From Glandiceps talaboti (taxonomy: Eukaryota; Hemichordata; Enteropneusta; Spengelidae): 64,000 bases of DNA. Every line of letters begins with the position of its first letter. Within the stretch, counting starts at the first letter, position 1. The position numbers were made by a program, and so were the translations under genes. The stretch spans positions 27,430,725 through 27,494,724 of the forward strand of contig NC_135555.1 in assembly GCF_964340395.1 (NCBI RefSeq). The letters are read 5' to 3'. A model generated the notes under the pieces. That model searched no databases. It saw nothing but the letters and a program-made list of their open reading frames with translations, and was not told the origin of the DNA. Of the stretch, positions 46,790 through 57,673 are shown piece after piece.

Positions 46790-48322
46790 TTAGTTTTGCT
46801 GTTCAGCTTCACGCACAACTCGTACACGGTCAGTAATACCAGCATCCCGAAAACCATCTAAACATAACTCCGGGCGATTGTGCAGGGAGTTGACGACATC
46901 GACCATCACTTGGCATGGATTGGTTTCAGTTCCGACAAACACAAGTCCACTTTCAAATCGGAGATCGGGGCATCATCGTTGAGGTGACTTAGAACTTTGT
47001 CAGTATACCATGATTGGAAACCTTGCCGGAGAATGTCCTTGAATGGTTTGTTTACAGCGAGATCTAGAGGTTGTAGGCGATCGGTACAGCAGGCTAGTAC
47101 AAATACAGTGGCGATATTGTTGTCGTGAAGTTTTGATAGTAGGTCGGCTGATCTGTGTGCCTCGTAGACGTCAAAAATGTCAAGAGCTTTCTGGTCAGCT
47201 GCTAAACCTAGTTTTTCATGTGTTGACGGCACAAATGGAATGACAACTCTGTCAACGTAATGGTGCATTGTGTCAGTGTTCGACCAGTGATTAGGTGAGT
47301 GGAACACGTCCCAGTCGGCTGGAAATTTGTAACGAGGATGACACTGGTTAGTTTTTCCTTGATACAAGAGCTGTGGTGGTAGAACTTGACCGACAAGCGA
47401 AATACTCAGTATAACTGTTATCTGTCGCTTATCATCGAGGCCTGTAATCTGTACTTGCTTACTTCCACGCAGATCCATTGTCCAGCTACCTGACGGGACG
47501 ATCGAAACTCCTGTCTGATCCCAGTTGAAAATAAGGTCGTCAGGAATGCGATGATCGGTGACTGCTGTTTCAATTTTCTGTAGGTACTCCTCTTTGACGA
47601 TTTCAAAGTCTTCTACGGGTTTCTTAGCTGCCTTCGTCCCCTTTCTCTTCGTGTAGTTCATTCTATTTAGAATTGACTCAGCCCACGTTTTTGAAAGTTC
47701 AATGCTGCCTCCAAATTCAGCAAGTTGTGTGCGGTCTGTTTTCATGATAATGGCCTTAGCACTTGCCATAACGATCGCTCCGTTGACAACATCACCAGAC
47801 AGACGAATTGCACGGACCACCTCTTGCACTTTTGAATCAAGGTCTTGACCGAGAAGAACAGGATGACCTCGTTGTTTTGTTGGTATGTTAGTAGGAATAG
47901 ATTGTCCTACTTTCAGTTGTTTTTTGTAGGCTGCCTTCATGGATCTAACGGTGCTTTCATTAAGTTGTTTGTCGAGTTGTTTTGAGAAGTGACGTGCTGC
48001 AACCATTACAACATTTTCTGCTGCATATTTTCCAATTTTGCACCAAATCTCAGAGGAGTACTGCTGATAGATTTGTAGAACCGTTGTATGTTTTGATGAG
48101 GCACGCATCGATGTTTTCGTTGACCTCGTCAATGACACAGTCAGGTAGACTGGGGCACTGCAATGGGGAAATCAACCCAGGACGTGGAACGGCAGGTGAA
48201 CCATCAGACTTCTTGAGATATCGAAACATTGCCATAGTGACAAGTGGATTTGCTGTGTTAAGCGAGTGACGAACTCTAGTACACAACTGACGATTTCGTT
48301 GAATTTCGCTCATTTTATTCAT
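46790..48322 (-). pseudogene. DDE_1 (pogo/jerky-type) transposase, frameshifted
   Basis: The main open frame, 46906-48138, encodes 410 residues. It has a helix-turn-helix-like region (KIGKYAAENVVMVAARHFSK; NESTVRSMKAAYKKQL) and the DDE core with Asp207 (FNWDQTG), Asp323 (LDIFDVYEAH) and Asp359 (DRLQPLDLAVNKPFKD). The N-terminus lies in another frame up to 48322 (AMFRYLKKSDGSPAVPRPGL; CVIDEVNENIDACL), so a frameshift is likely near 48100. The C-terminus continues in another frame from about 46905 (one base missing) to a stop at 46790-46792. The protein would cut the TIRs and insert at TA. The triad is intact, so decay is recent. Confidence 0.85.
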
Positions 48323-48926
48323 TTTTTTACGAATAAATTAAGTGTGATATTAACACATTGACACTTGTTCATTTAAAGTTCACTAACATTTGTTGGCGGC
48401 TCGTGTTTTGACTGCTTTGACGGTGTTTCAAACAATGCAAATGTGAAGTATTGAAACCTGTGATTTTTTCCTACTAGGAAAGCTAAACAAGGGACGTAGA
48501 CTGGTGAATTAGTTGATGATTAGCATCTAGTTGTCGATCTATTTAACCAGGATAATACAATATAATATTGTTTGAAACCTGTGAGGAGTCTCATTACTAG
48601 ACTTTGGTGGCTGTGTCGGTGTTAAGCAAAGTATACATACAATTAATTTAAGAACAAAAAGAGATCGGTTTCACAGTTTCATACACTTGACACTTCATTT
48701 GTTGCGATTGACGACAGTCGGTCACTCACACTTTGATGGTAATTTCGCAACACATCAGTCATTACCGACCTGTTTTAATTGTTTTTACTCCTCCAGTCAC
48801 CTTTTGGAACATTTTGACAGCTTGGGAATGCACGTAAACATTTGATTGGTCAATAAGACCTTAAATACTGCTGGAAACTTATGCAGCAGATCAGTTGCAT
48901 ACTGTACCTTCAAGTACCAAGCAAGT
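48323..48926. promoter_or_regulatory. Shared upstream region of two divergent genes
   Basis: About 600 bp separates the transposase start and the HIRAN start, which point away from each other. No repeat family is recognised in it. It is the only place for both promoters; the bidirectional role is inferred from layout. Confidence 0.4.
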
Positions 48927-49316
48927 ATGAAAGTCATTATCAGAGGTGTTCTTGCTGTCGGCATGTCTCACTATGGTGACGGCAGGCAGTTGAAAGTGGG
49001 ACAGGGCTACCAACTAAGAAGAGACACTGATAACCCATACGACAGGAACGCTGTAGCATTAGTCGGCATGGACGATGGAAAGAAAGTAGTGAGTCTGAAG
49101 AGGGATGCGGCCAGGGTTTTGGCGAAGGTAATGGATCGCAGGTTTTCATCTGATGACCGTTACCTGATCAAGCCAAAGGAGAACGCCTTCTTTCACTCTC
49201 GTAGAGTGGGTAGGGCCCAGGTATGCAACCTCGGGTTCCGTTTACACGAGAGTAAGGAAATGGCAATAAGAAATCTCCTGCGTTGTACGGCCCTTCAATA
49301 CAGTGTCACTGTATAA
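48927..49316 (+). CDS. Stand-alone HIRAN-domain protein in pogo-like element
   Basis: ATG at 48927 opens a 129-residue frame to TAA at 49314-49316. An upstream open extension to 48846 has no ATG. The sequence IIRGVLAVGMSHYGDGRQLK, then LRRDTDNPYDRNAVALVGMD, GKKVVSLKRDAARVLAKVMD, follows the HIRAN pattern (hydrophobic strand, GxxL, R-x-x-x-NPYDxNAV, DG, R-x-A). In HLTF-type proteins HIRAN binds 3' DNA ends; in other cases it is linked to nucleases and helicases. Here it is alone. A C-terminal 45 residues (ENAFFHSRRVGRAQVCNLGF) is unplaced. It is intact, while the adjoining transposase is frameshifted. Accessory DNA-end binding in transposition is an inference. Confidence 0.75.
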   Translation: MKVIIRGVLAVGMSHYGDGRQLKVGQGYQLRRDTDNPYDRNAVALVGMDDGKKVVSLKRDAARVLAKVMDRRFSSDDRYLIKPKENAFFHSRRVGRAQVCNLGFRLHESKEMAIRNLLRCTALQYSVTV

Positions 49317-49466
49317 CTTCTTCATCGCCTTCAATTTGAAGGCATGATTCAAACGGCCCTTTTCAGGGTCACCACATCCTCCAAAAAGAGAACCACCATT
49401 AACCAGCACTTGAATTGTAGTCTGTAACCACACATAGTATAAAGCTAGATCTCCACTCATTCACTT

Positions 49467-49502
49467 TGTATGTATGTATGTATGTATGTATGTATGTATG
49501 TA
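49467..49502. repeat. (TATG)n microsatellite
   Basis: About nine tandem TATG units, 150 bp after the HIRAN stop codon. Confidence 0.9.
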
Positions 49503-49691
49503 TACATGTGTATGTACTGTATGCATGTATGTTTGTGAAATGATGTCAACATGTATAAGTGTGACTATAACACATTCCTTGTCGATAAAAGCAACAAACA
49601 AAAAATACTAGTAACCTCACTCATTTCATACTACCAATCTCCCTAAACTGGTTCAGGTATTTTGTTTGCTTGGTTGTTCATGCCATTTTAT

Positions 49692-50586
49692 TAGTCCCCG
49701 CGGACGAAGTCCGGACTGGGGACTTATGGATTGGGTTCCGTCTGTCCGTGTGTCCGTCCGTCCGTCCGCAGCCGTTTCTTGGAGATGCCTGGAACGATTT
49801 TTTTTCAAACTTGGTACAGGGGCAACATGCTATGGCATACATATGCACGTCAATTTGTTTTATGATACGATCCAATATGGCCACCTAGCAACCATTTTGT
49901 TTGCGAATTTTCCCTGTCTAAAGCCATAACTCAGACATGCTTTAACAGATCTCATTCAAAGTTGGTATTAGGACAGTGTTCTATGACATACATGTGCATA
50001 TTCATTGTTGTCATGATACGATCCAATATGGCCGCCTAGCAGCCATTTTGTTTGTGAATTTTCATGTCCAAAGCCATAACTCAGACATGCTTGAACAGAT
50101 CTCATTCAAAGTTGGTATTAGGACAGTGTTCTATGACATACATGTGCATATCCATTTTCGTTGTGATACGATCCAATATGGCTGCCTGGCAACCATTTTG
50201 TTTGTGAATTTTCCATGTCCAAAGCCATAACTCAGACATGCTTGAACAGATCTCATTCAAAGTTGGTATTAGGACAGTGTTCTATGACATACATGTGCAT
50301 ATCCATTTTCGTCGTGATACGATCCAATATGGCTGCCTGGCAGCCATTTTGTTTGTGAATTTTCCATGTCCAAAGCCATAACTCAGACTCCATTTTCATC
50401 GTGATATGACCCCCCATACCCAACCAATCCTTTATTGTTGGAGGCATATTCCATGTCCAACAAGCACACACAACATATCTAAGTCTGTTTGTTTTAGGTT
50501 CACAAATGTTGTTGCGTGATCACAGTAGTGATATAATTCCTTAAAACCCAATTATAGCGGGGACTATGTCATTCTCAATGACTTGT
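49692..50586 (+). mobile_element. HINE-B copy with four body repeats
   Basis: Head TAGTCCCCGCGGACGAAGTC with CGGACTGGGGACT, (CCGT)n at 49745-49768, body block, then repeats of about 150 bp (50000, 50160, 50300), end AGCGGGGACTATGTCATTCT with CAATGACTTGTT. It is inserted in the pogo-like element downstream of the HIRAN gene. Confidence 0.85.
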
Positions 50587-51124
50587 TGATAAAAGAATCA
50601 TATACAGTATTGTAAGTAACGTGTAGCAATCTAATCATTCTCTATGACTTCGGATACCGAGTATCAAAATGTAACCAACATGACCTTTTGAACTTCATTC
50701 CAAAAAGACGCAAAACAGAGACACTGACGTGATTTGATTAGTGTTTCACCAAACGTGTGACTATACCATATTGACGCAGGTGTGTTGACGGCTCCTGCTT
50801 TGAGGCTGTGAGCTACCCGACTTTCGTATTCTGTGATCTGGTAACTTGTCTAGTACATAATTGAACAAATTAACACCTACATTTGTCACAAGTCAACGGG
50901 TCACAGTATGTTCGCAGTTGTAAACAATAGAGCACTGCAACTGACGGATGCCAACAGAGCAATACTGCCCATCAATCAGTGTCAAATTTCATTGTTCTCA
51001 GCTCAACGTATTGTTTATGTTCACACAAAAAATCCACTGACAGCCTTGCACGAAAATTAAACTGCGCGTAATCACCGTGATCTCCCAAAGCGCGAAAATA
51101 AGACTGCGCAATAATTACCCTGTA

Positions 51125-51322
51125 TACAGTATGTCTAGCAACATGACCACACCCATTGCAACCACCAAATGATTTTGTATATTGCAAAGATAACAACAGG
51201 GTTGGATAGGCAACTGGATAATCATTCAGCAAATTAACACCTATACCTAGTATGGATGAGCATGTGGTAAACATTTTTAAAAACTGTATAATTGTAATAC
51301 AACGCCATTGGCACTATTTTCG
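51125..51322 (+). mobile_element. HINE-A copy, 3' continuation after pogo-like insertion
   Basis: Resumes with ATGTCTAGCAACATGACCAC and ends at GTAATACAACGCCATTGGCA with CTATTTT, about 85 bp before the BRK exon. Confidence 0.75.
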
Positions 51323-51406
51323 TTCATGTCTTAGCTTATCGAAACAATAAAGGCACTGAATTTTGAAGCATAATCTGATATATTGACTCATTTTATTGAA
51401 TGTTAG

Positions 51407-51810
51407 ATGATCCAGTTCCAGTTATCAGTGAAAGTGAAGGGATCAGGTTGTCCGGATTAGCAGCTCCATTAAAAAAGGACCTAGACAAGTGGTTAAAAGA
51501 TCATCCAGGCTATACCATAGACTACCCACCTCAGCCTGATCATACCACTCATCTACTTCCCTCCCCAGTCATGGTCATCAATGAAGATGGGGAGAAGAAG
51601 GAGAAGAAGAAAAGGAAGAGGACACCAAATCCTGCCAAACTAGATGTTAGTAAGATAACAGGAGAGGAGAAGGTGACTGTGATAAACAGGAATAGTGGAC
51701 GCAAAGTGACTGGCAAGAAAGCACCAACTGTATCAACTCTGAGTGAATGGTTGGACAAAAATCCTGACTTTGATGTACCTACTGAATGGGGACCAATTGT
51801 GAAGGAGAAG
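51407..51810 (+). CDS. CHD7/8/9: CHD6-9/Kismet-like remodeller, tandem BRK-domain exon
   Basis: This exon encodes two BRK domains, the diagnostic module of metazoan CHD6-9/Kismet and BRM-type remodellers. The first spans VISESEGIRLSGLAAPLKKD and LDKWLKDHPGYTID; the second spans VTVINRNSGRKVTGKKAPTV and LSEWLDKNPDFDV. Between them is a basic linker (EKKKKRKRTPNPAKLDVSKI) ending in TGEEKV. Two BRK domains with an NP-x-KLD linker is the CHD7/8/9 arrangement. The exon begins with two bases completing an Asp codon and ends in phase 0 at AAG before GTAAGA. BRK domains are small alpha/beta folds thought to bind protein partners. The exon is followed at about 85 bp by tandem arrays. Confidence 0.96.
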
Positions 51811-51894
51811 GTAAGAGTGATATGAAGTCAGTCACAAATATCACAGCAACTATACTTGTGTACATGCTGCTAAACATTTGTGCCTTAACTTTTG

Positions 51895-52165
51895 ATTTGA
51901 CCATCAGTATTAAGTAATGAAGACAGAATCATTGATGCTATCATTAATATTAAGTAATGAAGACAGAGTCATTGATGCTATCATTAATATTAAGTAATGA
52001 AGACAGAATCATTGATGCTATCATTAATATTAAGTAATGAAGACAGTCATTGATGCTATCATTAATATTAAGTAATGAAGACAGTCATTGATGCTATCAT
52101 TAATATTAAGTAATGAAGACAGAGTCATTGATGCTATCATTAATATTAAGTAATGAAGACAAAAC
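51895..52165. repeat. Minisatellite (about 38-45 bp units), 7 copies
   Basis: The unit TAATATTAAGTAATGAAGAC with AGAGTCATTGATGCTATCAT repeats about seven times. Some units lack AGAG or AGAA. It starts 85 bp after the BRK exon. Confidence 0.9.
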
Positions 52166-52455
52166 AAAAGATGATCCTGTATATGAAATCCTTGTATCAC
52201 CACTGATGAGATGATCCTGTATCTGAAATCCTTGTATCACCACTGATGAGATGATCCTGTTTATGAAATCCTTGTATCACCACTGATGAGATGATCCTGT
52301 TTATGAAATCCTTGTATCACCACTGATGAGATGATCCTGTTTATGAAATCCTTGTATCACCACTGATGAGATGATCCTGTTTATGAAATCCTTGTATCAC
52401 CACTGATGAGATGATCCTGTTTATGAAATCCTTGTATCACCACTGATGAGATGAC
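52166..52455. repeat. 40-bp minisatellite, 7 copies
   Basis: The unit GATGATCCTGTTTATGAAAT with CCTTGTATCACCACTGATGA, seven copies, directly follows the previous array. Confidence 0.95.
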
Positions 52456-52743
52456 ACTAATGCAAGAACCTGGCACTGAAACCTTGACCTTTAAAGCATC
52501 TATTCAACTTGACTGAGTTGATCATTACCAGTTATCTGATCCTTCAGTGTATTGTACATAGTTACAAATTGGTGTGATGAATGCAATGATTCTTATAAAC
52601 TTTTCAGTGCAGTGTAGTATAATGTTGGTTTTCGGGTTACAAGTCAGTCATGTAGTATCTCAATGTAGATTAATTGCTTTTCAAAGTAAAAAAGTTAAAA
52701 AATGAAATAAGTTATAATTTCTTTTGTCTGAATTGTATTGCAG

Positions 52744-53399
52744 GCCAATTTATCACCCAAACAACTACACCGTATCATGTCATCAGTAAGCAAGGGAGGA
52801 ACGTCACTGATACAACCAGCAACATTCCTAGCATCTGGTGACAACCCGCTGTCACTATCATCAATCCCTGGGATGCAAGCCAGTGGCCTTCTTGGAGCAT
52901 TCCCTAGTGGCAAGTTCCCATTGAATCCAGGATTTCCCAATGTTGGAATGGGACAGTATGGAATTAATCCGTTGCTAGGATTTGCCGGGCTTAGTACACT
53001 TTCATCCTTTCCAGTTACCAGTAAGGAATCAACCAACAATGACAGTGATGAAGATAAAGGTGATGATGAAATCAGTGCTTTAAACCCAAATATTGTCACA
53101 ACAGCAACTTCAAAAGCTATGCCATTCCTTTTCCCATCAACATCTGGTCTCTTTTATTCACCCTTTGTTGCCCATCCAGGATACATCAATCCAGCTGCTT
53201 TGGCAGCGGCTGGCTTAGTCAACGGAACATCTGGAATTAACAGTGAGGATTTAATAAAGAGTAGTTCCAGAGATGGAGTTAAAGTTGACTCGGACAAACA
53301 GAAAGGTGAACTTGAACTTAGTATTGGAGATATTGACACAAGTGATATTGATGACATTGAAGAAACTTTAGATGACATTCCAGATGATGGTGGTGGTGG

Positions 53400-53464
<65 letters not shown>

Positions 53465-53508
53465 GTGATGCTTTGAGACTTGATGAAGATACAAATGATA
53501 CTACATAA
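52744..53508 (+). CDS. CHD7/8/9: CHD6-9/Kismet-like remodeller, C-terminal exon with stop
   Basis: The last exon starts after TGTATTGCAG and encodes 254 residues to TAA at 53506-53508. The start, ANLSPKQLHRIMSSV, continues the GPIVKEK end of the BRK exon. The body is rich in Gly, Pro, Leu, Phe and Ser (NPGFPNVGMGQYGINPLLGF; MPFLFPSTSGLFYSPF), as in the C-termini of CHD7/8. It ends with an acidic tail: IDDIEETLDDIPDD, four Gly and about 21 consecutive Asp encoded by a (GAT)n microsatellite, then a short unique end. The Asp run is probably variable in length between individuals. Confidence 0.9.
53402..53464. repeat. Coding (GAT)n microsatellite
   Basis: About 21 GAT codons encode the poly-Asp tail of the CHD-like protein. 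Confidence 0.95.
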
Positions 53509-53798
53509 GGAGTAAAAAATACCCTGCCAATAGACAGTGTGCTCATGTTTAGTTGCCTGAAATAGAGTCTAATGAAATGACATCACAAGAGTACAAGAAA
53601 TCTACAAAAAACATTCCAATGAATTAATTTGCCATTATTATGATTATGAAATGAAATGATGTGCCATCATTGTTGTAGAATGAAATGACACAAAATTGTT
53701 GATTGGGTTTCGCTGAATTGAAAAGACTGAATACTGGCATTAACTCAGTTGTGTGTTGTACAACTGTTTCCACTGATTGTCACTACAGTCAGTTCCAC

Positions 53799-53804
53799 AA
53801 TAAA
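53799..53804 (+). promoter_or_regulatory. Candidate proximal polyadenylation signal AATAAA
   Basis: Canonical hexamer about 290 bp after the CHD-like stop codon, with GT-rich sequence shortly after it. Confidence 0.4.
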
Positions 53805-55222
53805 ACTGGTGCTGCGTGATGTAAATATTATTCAGAACCAGCAATAGGAAATATTTTGATGTGTTTGTGCTGCCATTTTCTTTTTTGTGAGTGATCCTGT
53901 ATCATATCAGTATCACCACCAGGACTTTGTTTCCCACTGTGTGAATTTTTCATAATCCAATGACAGAACAACTAACAGAACTAGTAAACCGTGTGAGTAA
54001 ATTTATCAACTGATGTGAGTGAAAAATCAAATGAAGTAGGAGAAAGAGTGAGGTGTGAGAGGAGTTATTTACCTAGTATATTCCGTAAACGGTTTTAGAA
54101 GTACTTGTATAGCCATCTAGATAGGCAAGTGTAGACAAGACACCTTTGGATTTACTTTGATGCCATGTTATCAAAGTTAATGCATACTTAGTCATCCAGC
54201 TCATGTCAATCAAGGTGAAGAGTTAGAATAAATACTTCAGGAATTGTACTTTCAGGCTAGAGAGCGATGGTCACAATCTAATGATGTTGAAACTGAAAGA
54301 TATGTGAAAAAATGAGCTCTACTGACAGTTAATACTTCTGTCAAAATTGTCCATCACAACTGCAATCTCAAGAAATCAAAATCTCTGATAAGTTTGTTAA
54401 TTACAGTTATCTTTGCATTCAAAGGTGTTCTTGCTACACCTGCATAGGGACAATTTCCTGTGTGGATACCAACAGACAGCAATTTATGTTCATTCAGTAT
54501 AGAACTAATACAAGAAGAGACTACCAGATGCTGATGACATTAATGATAGTGTTTCATGGGTGAATGCAATATCCATGTGACTGTCAAACAGAGATAGGTT
54601 TGTCAGACTAGGAAATTGTCTGTAGAAAAGTCTTATATTTCATTATCCATGTTGTATACTTGAAATTATTCAATGGAATTTTGGAAGCTCAAGATTGTAA
54701 ATACTTTTTTTATGGTGATGGTGTCTGTTTACTTTCTTATTTTAACTGTCTGATCAGTACTTTACATGGAATATGTCAACCAACATATGCATTCCATTGT
54801 AGAGTGTTACCATGGTAACAAGGATGCCATAGTCTCTCGGTATACGTCTGACGAGGAATGGATTGGTCTATGCAGTGGTCTGTCATGAAAACTTTGCATT
54901 GTAGAGTTAGTGATTCTTGGCCAATGTTGGCTTCTTTTTTGTGTGTGTGTGTCTAGTGTAAACCCAAACTTATTCATTCATTCTCTGCTTTTATATTTTA
55001 GTTTTGATGTTACCAACTGATACCTATTAATTTTCCCCCACCCCTACCTGATTTCTATATGTGTACTTACCAATCTACATGTTCTAATTATTTGAAATTC
55101 ACCAAATCAGGGTCAAAAGAAATGTGCTCTTTCAGATCAATTGAAAACTGATTCAGAGTTTATGTCATTTACTGTTTTTCCTTCCAAGGGCATCATCAGT
55201 ACATGTTTGTATTTCATACCTA

Positions 55223-55228
55223 AATAAA
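55223..55228 (+). promoter_or_regulatory. Candidate distal polyadenylation signal AATAAA
   Basis: Canonical hexamer followed by A-rich sequence at 55239-55262, about 1.7 kb after the stop codon. It could mark the longer 3' UTR form. Confidence 0.35.
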
Positions 55229-55250
55229 TATGCAACATTAAAAAAAATAA

Positions 55251-56246
55251 CAAAAAAAAAATCAAATGACAAAATGATTTTTGGAAACATTTTCAGGGAC
55301 TTTTTTTTCACTAGTGTAAAGATTGTATATGCAAACATAGTCCATAAAGAATGGACTTTTTTGTTGTTTTCATTTTACCTGAGGAGCTTATTGCATGAAT
55401 GAGAGGTATGAGTAGAATGGTTTAAAATGTCTGTGTAGAACATTTGGTGTAATCAACACAGGATACCCCTATTTTTAGCAATATTTACATTTGGAATATC
55501 TGTAACTGCCGGTATTGTTTTCAAGTTTCATTGTAGCATTTTATACACAGATCTAGAGCTAGAGAAAGATGAATACACATCAGGGGTTTGTTCACACACT
55601 TTGTGATGAAATTTAGCCATTATACAATGCTATACCAAAGGAACTCTTAAGAATACTGAAGTGTTAGGGATGCAAGCTCCATGTCTGTGTTAATACGGAA
55701 CTTGTTCCTCTTTTCCAATTTATGTCTGGAAATCAGTTTTACAGGGCCGGGGTCGTTCGTGTGTGTGTGTGTGTGTGTGTGTCTGTGTGTGTGTCGAGAA
55801 TACATGTTTTATAAGACTTCATGAAAGGATTTCAATGAACAGGGACTTCTGATGTAACAAAAAGACTTGAAAAAAACCCAAAAAACCTATTAAGATTATC
55901 AGAATTGACAGTGTGCAGTGTTATTATATCATCCATAGTGTTGATTTGTCACTACAGTATTTATTTCTCTTTTGTGAATATTTTGTTTTATTGTCTATTT
56001 GAGAGTAATCAATTTGGGATGTTGTCTGCTGTGATTTCCCTAACATTCGGCCATTGTGACATGGGTTTTTTTTGCTGCAGCCACTGCATATAATTGAAAT
56101 TTCCATGGCAACTATTTAATCACATGTATTTATTGATTTTTGCTGTCTTGTGGATCCAAGAAAAAGATATGTAATTTGGTGATTATTTTTATGACAGTAA
56201 ATACAGTACTGTTTGTTTTCAGTAATGTCAGTATCAGTGTGTTTGT
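55251..56246. other. Downstream intergenic sequence with (GT)n
   Basis: (GT)n at 55759-55794. No gene seen. Confidence 0.4.
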
Positions 56247-56922
56247 TAGTCCCCACCAGACGAAGTCCTGGATGGGGACTTGTGGATTGGGTTCCGTCCG
56301 TCTGTCCGTCCAGAGCCGTTTCTTAGAGATGCCTAGACCGATTTTTTTCAAACTTGGTACAGGGGCAACATACTATGGCATACATATGCACGTCAATATA
56401 TTTCATGATACGGTCCAATATGGCCGCCTGGCAACCATTTTGTTTGCGAATTTTCCATGTCCAAAGCCATAACTCGGACATACTTGACCAGATCTCATTC
56501 AAAGTTGGTATTAGCACAGTGTTCTATGACATACATGTGCATATCCAATTTCATTGTGATACAATCCGATATGGCTGCCTGGCAGCCATTTTGTTGGTGC
56601 AGTTTTCAAGTCCAAAGCCATAACTCAGACATGCTTGAACAGGTACCCCCCCTACCCAACCCATCCTTTATTTTTGAATGGTTTAGTCCATGACATCAGC
56701 TTGAAGAGTAGGCATGTCCCATGTCCAACGAGCAGACACAACATATCTACGTCTGTTAGATTTAGGTTCACAAGTGTTGTTGCGTGGTCAGAGTAATGAT
56801 ATCAAAAACAACCATATGAGGCCAAACAACATTAACCAGGTTTGAAAATGACAACATAAACTGCCAGTTCCTTAAAACCCAATCATAGCGGGAACAATGT
56901 CATTCTCAATGACTTGTTTATT
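56247..56922 (+). mobile_element. HINE-B copy
   Basis: Head TTAGTCCCCACCAGACGAAG with TCCTGGATGGGGACTT, short CCGT run, two body repeats, end AATCATAGCGGGAACAATGT with CAATGACTTGTTT. Confidence 0.85.
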
Positions 56923-57049
56923 AGTGTTTTTAGTCTAGAACACAGTGTTGTCAAGTTTGCCTGTTTAATACAAGCTATGCTAAAGTTACTTACTTGTGAC
57001 CAGTTCCTCTATGTACAGTAAATTTAAAAATTCGACTGGAGGTGACGGG

Positions 57050-57350
57050 TCCCCAACATCTTTGTTGTGTCCGCTCCCTATACAACTTTGGCATCTTCAG
57101 CCATATTCAGATACCAGTAGGTGATCGTGCTTTCTCGCGTACCGCCCCTCGCTTGAAACAATGTACCTCTAGAAGTGCGCCAGTCACCCAGCCTTGATAT
57201 TTTAAAGAAGCGCATCAAGACTTATCTGTTTAGCAGAGCCTACTGACATCTCTATATATCTACACTTTAGTAAAGCGCCATTAAAAATTGCTACGTAGTG
57301 GAGTTTGGCGCTGTATAAATCTCTTTGATTGATTGATTGATTGATTGATT
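57050..57350 (+). mobile_element. 5'-truncated LINE 3' end with (TTGA)n tail
   Basis: The + strand encodes DRAFSRTAPRL and, after a frameshift, LDILKKRIKTYLFSRAY before TGA at 57244-57246. This is the C-terminal signature of CR1/L2-like RT proteins. It is followed by GCGCTGTATAAAT and six TTGA units (57325-57350), a typical tail. It differs from the LINE at 13.8-18.0 kb. Confidence 0.7.
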
Positions 57351-57588
57351 CAATCTGGAACAATCCTCCCCACAATCGATGTCGTCTGCACTTTTAAGTC
57401 ATCTTACCACTGTGCTATTATTATTAAAACTCATCTCTTTCACTTGTATGTTTTATTCTCCTCCACCTATCAGTTTCTGTGTGTTGCTATAGTCACTGGT
57501 CCATGTTACTTTCACTGTTAAGTTTCAGTCTGTAATTCACTCTATGTTCTGGGGCTCTCTGGAGAACAGGCAATATAAATACTGTTTT

Positions 57589-57640
57589 TAGCACAACTGA
57601 ACTGATAAGGTTCAGTAGTGCTATAGGCATGGCAAAGTGT

Positions 57641-57673
<33 letters not shown>

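Larger units (their letters stand above)
46181..51124. mobile_element. pogo-like element with transposase and HIRAN gene
   Basis: Inverted ends CACAGGGTAATTATTCGCGC (46181) and GCGCAATAATTACCCTGTA (51106-51124) are flanked by TA (46179-46180 and 51125-51126). Outside both ends is HINE-A array sequence, which proves the insertion. It carries a DDE transposase (- strand, 46790-48322) and a HIRAN-domain gene (+ strand, 48927-49316), divergently arranged, with a HINE-B copy inserted at 49692-50586. Without that copy it is about 4.05 kb. TA duplication and DDE_1 transposase place it in the pogo branch of Tc1/mariner. Confidence 0.85.
53509..55250 (+). other. Probable 3' UTR of the CHD6-9-like gene
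   Basis: After the stop at 53508 there is AT-rich, non-repetitive sequence with no open frame of note. AATAAA occurs at 53799-53804 and 55223-55228, giving candidate short (about 0.3 kb) and long (about 1.75 kb) 3' UTRs. The absence of the transposon families that fill the rest of the window fits a transcribed, constrained stretch. The extent is inferred. Confidence 0.5.

Noticed and set aside
53154-53546. Antisense 130-residue frame with a long Ser run
   Set aside because: Reverse strand of the coding (GAT)n and of the CHD-like last exon.
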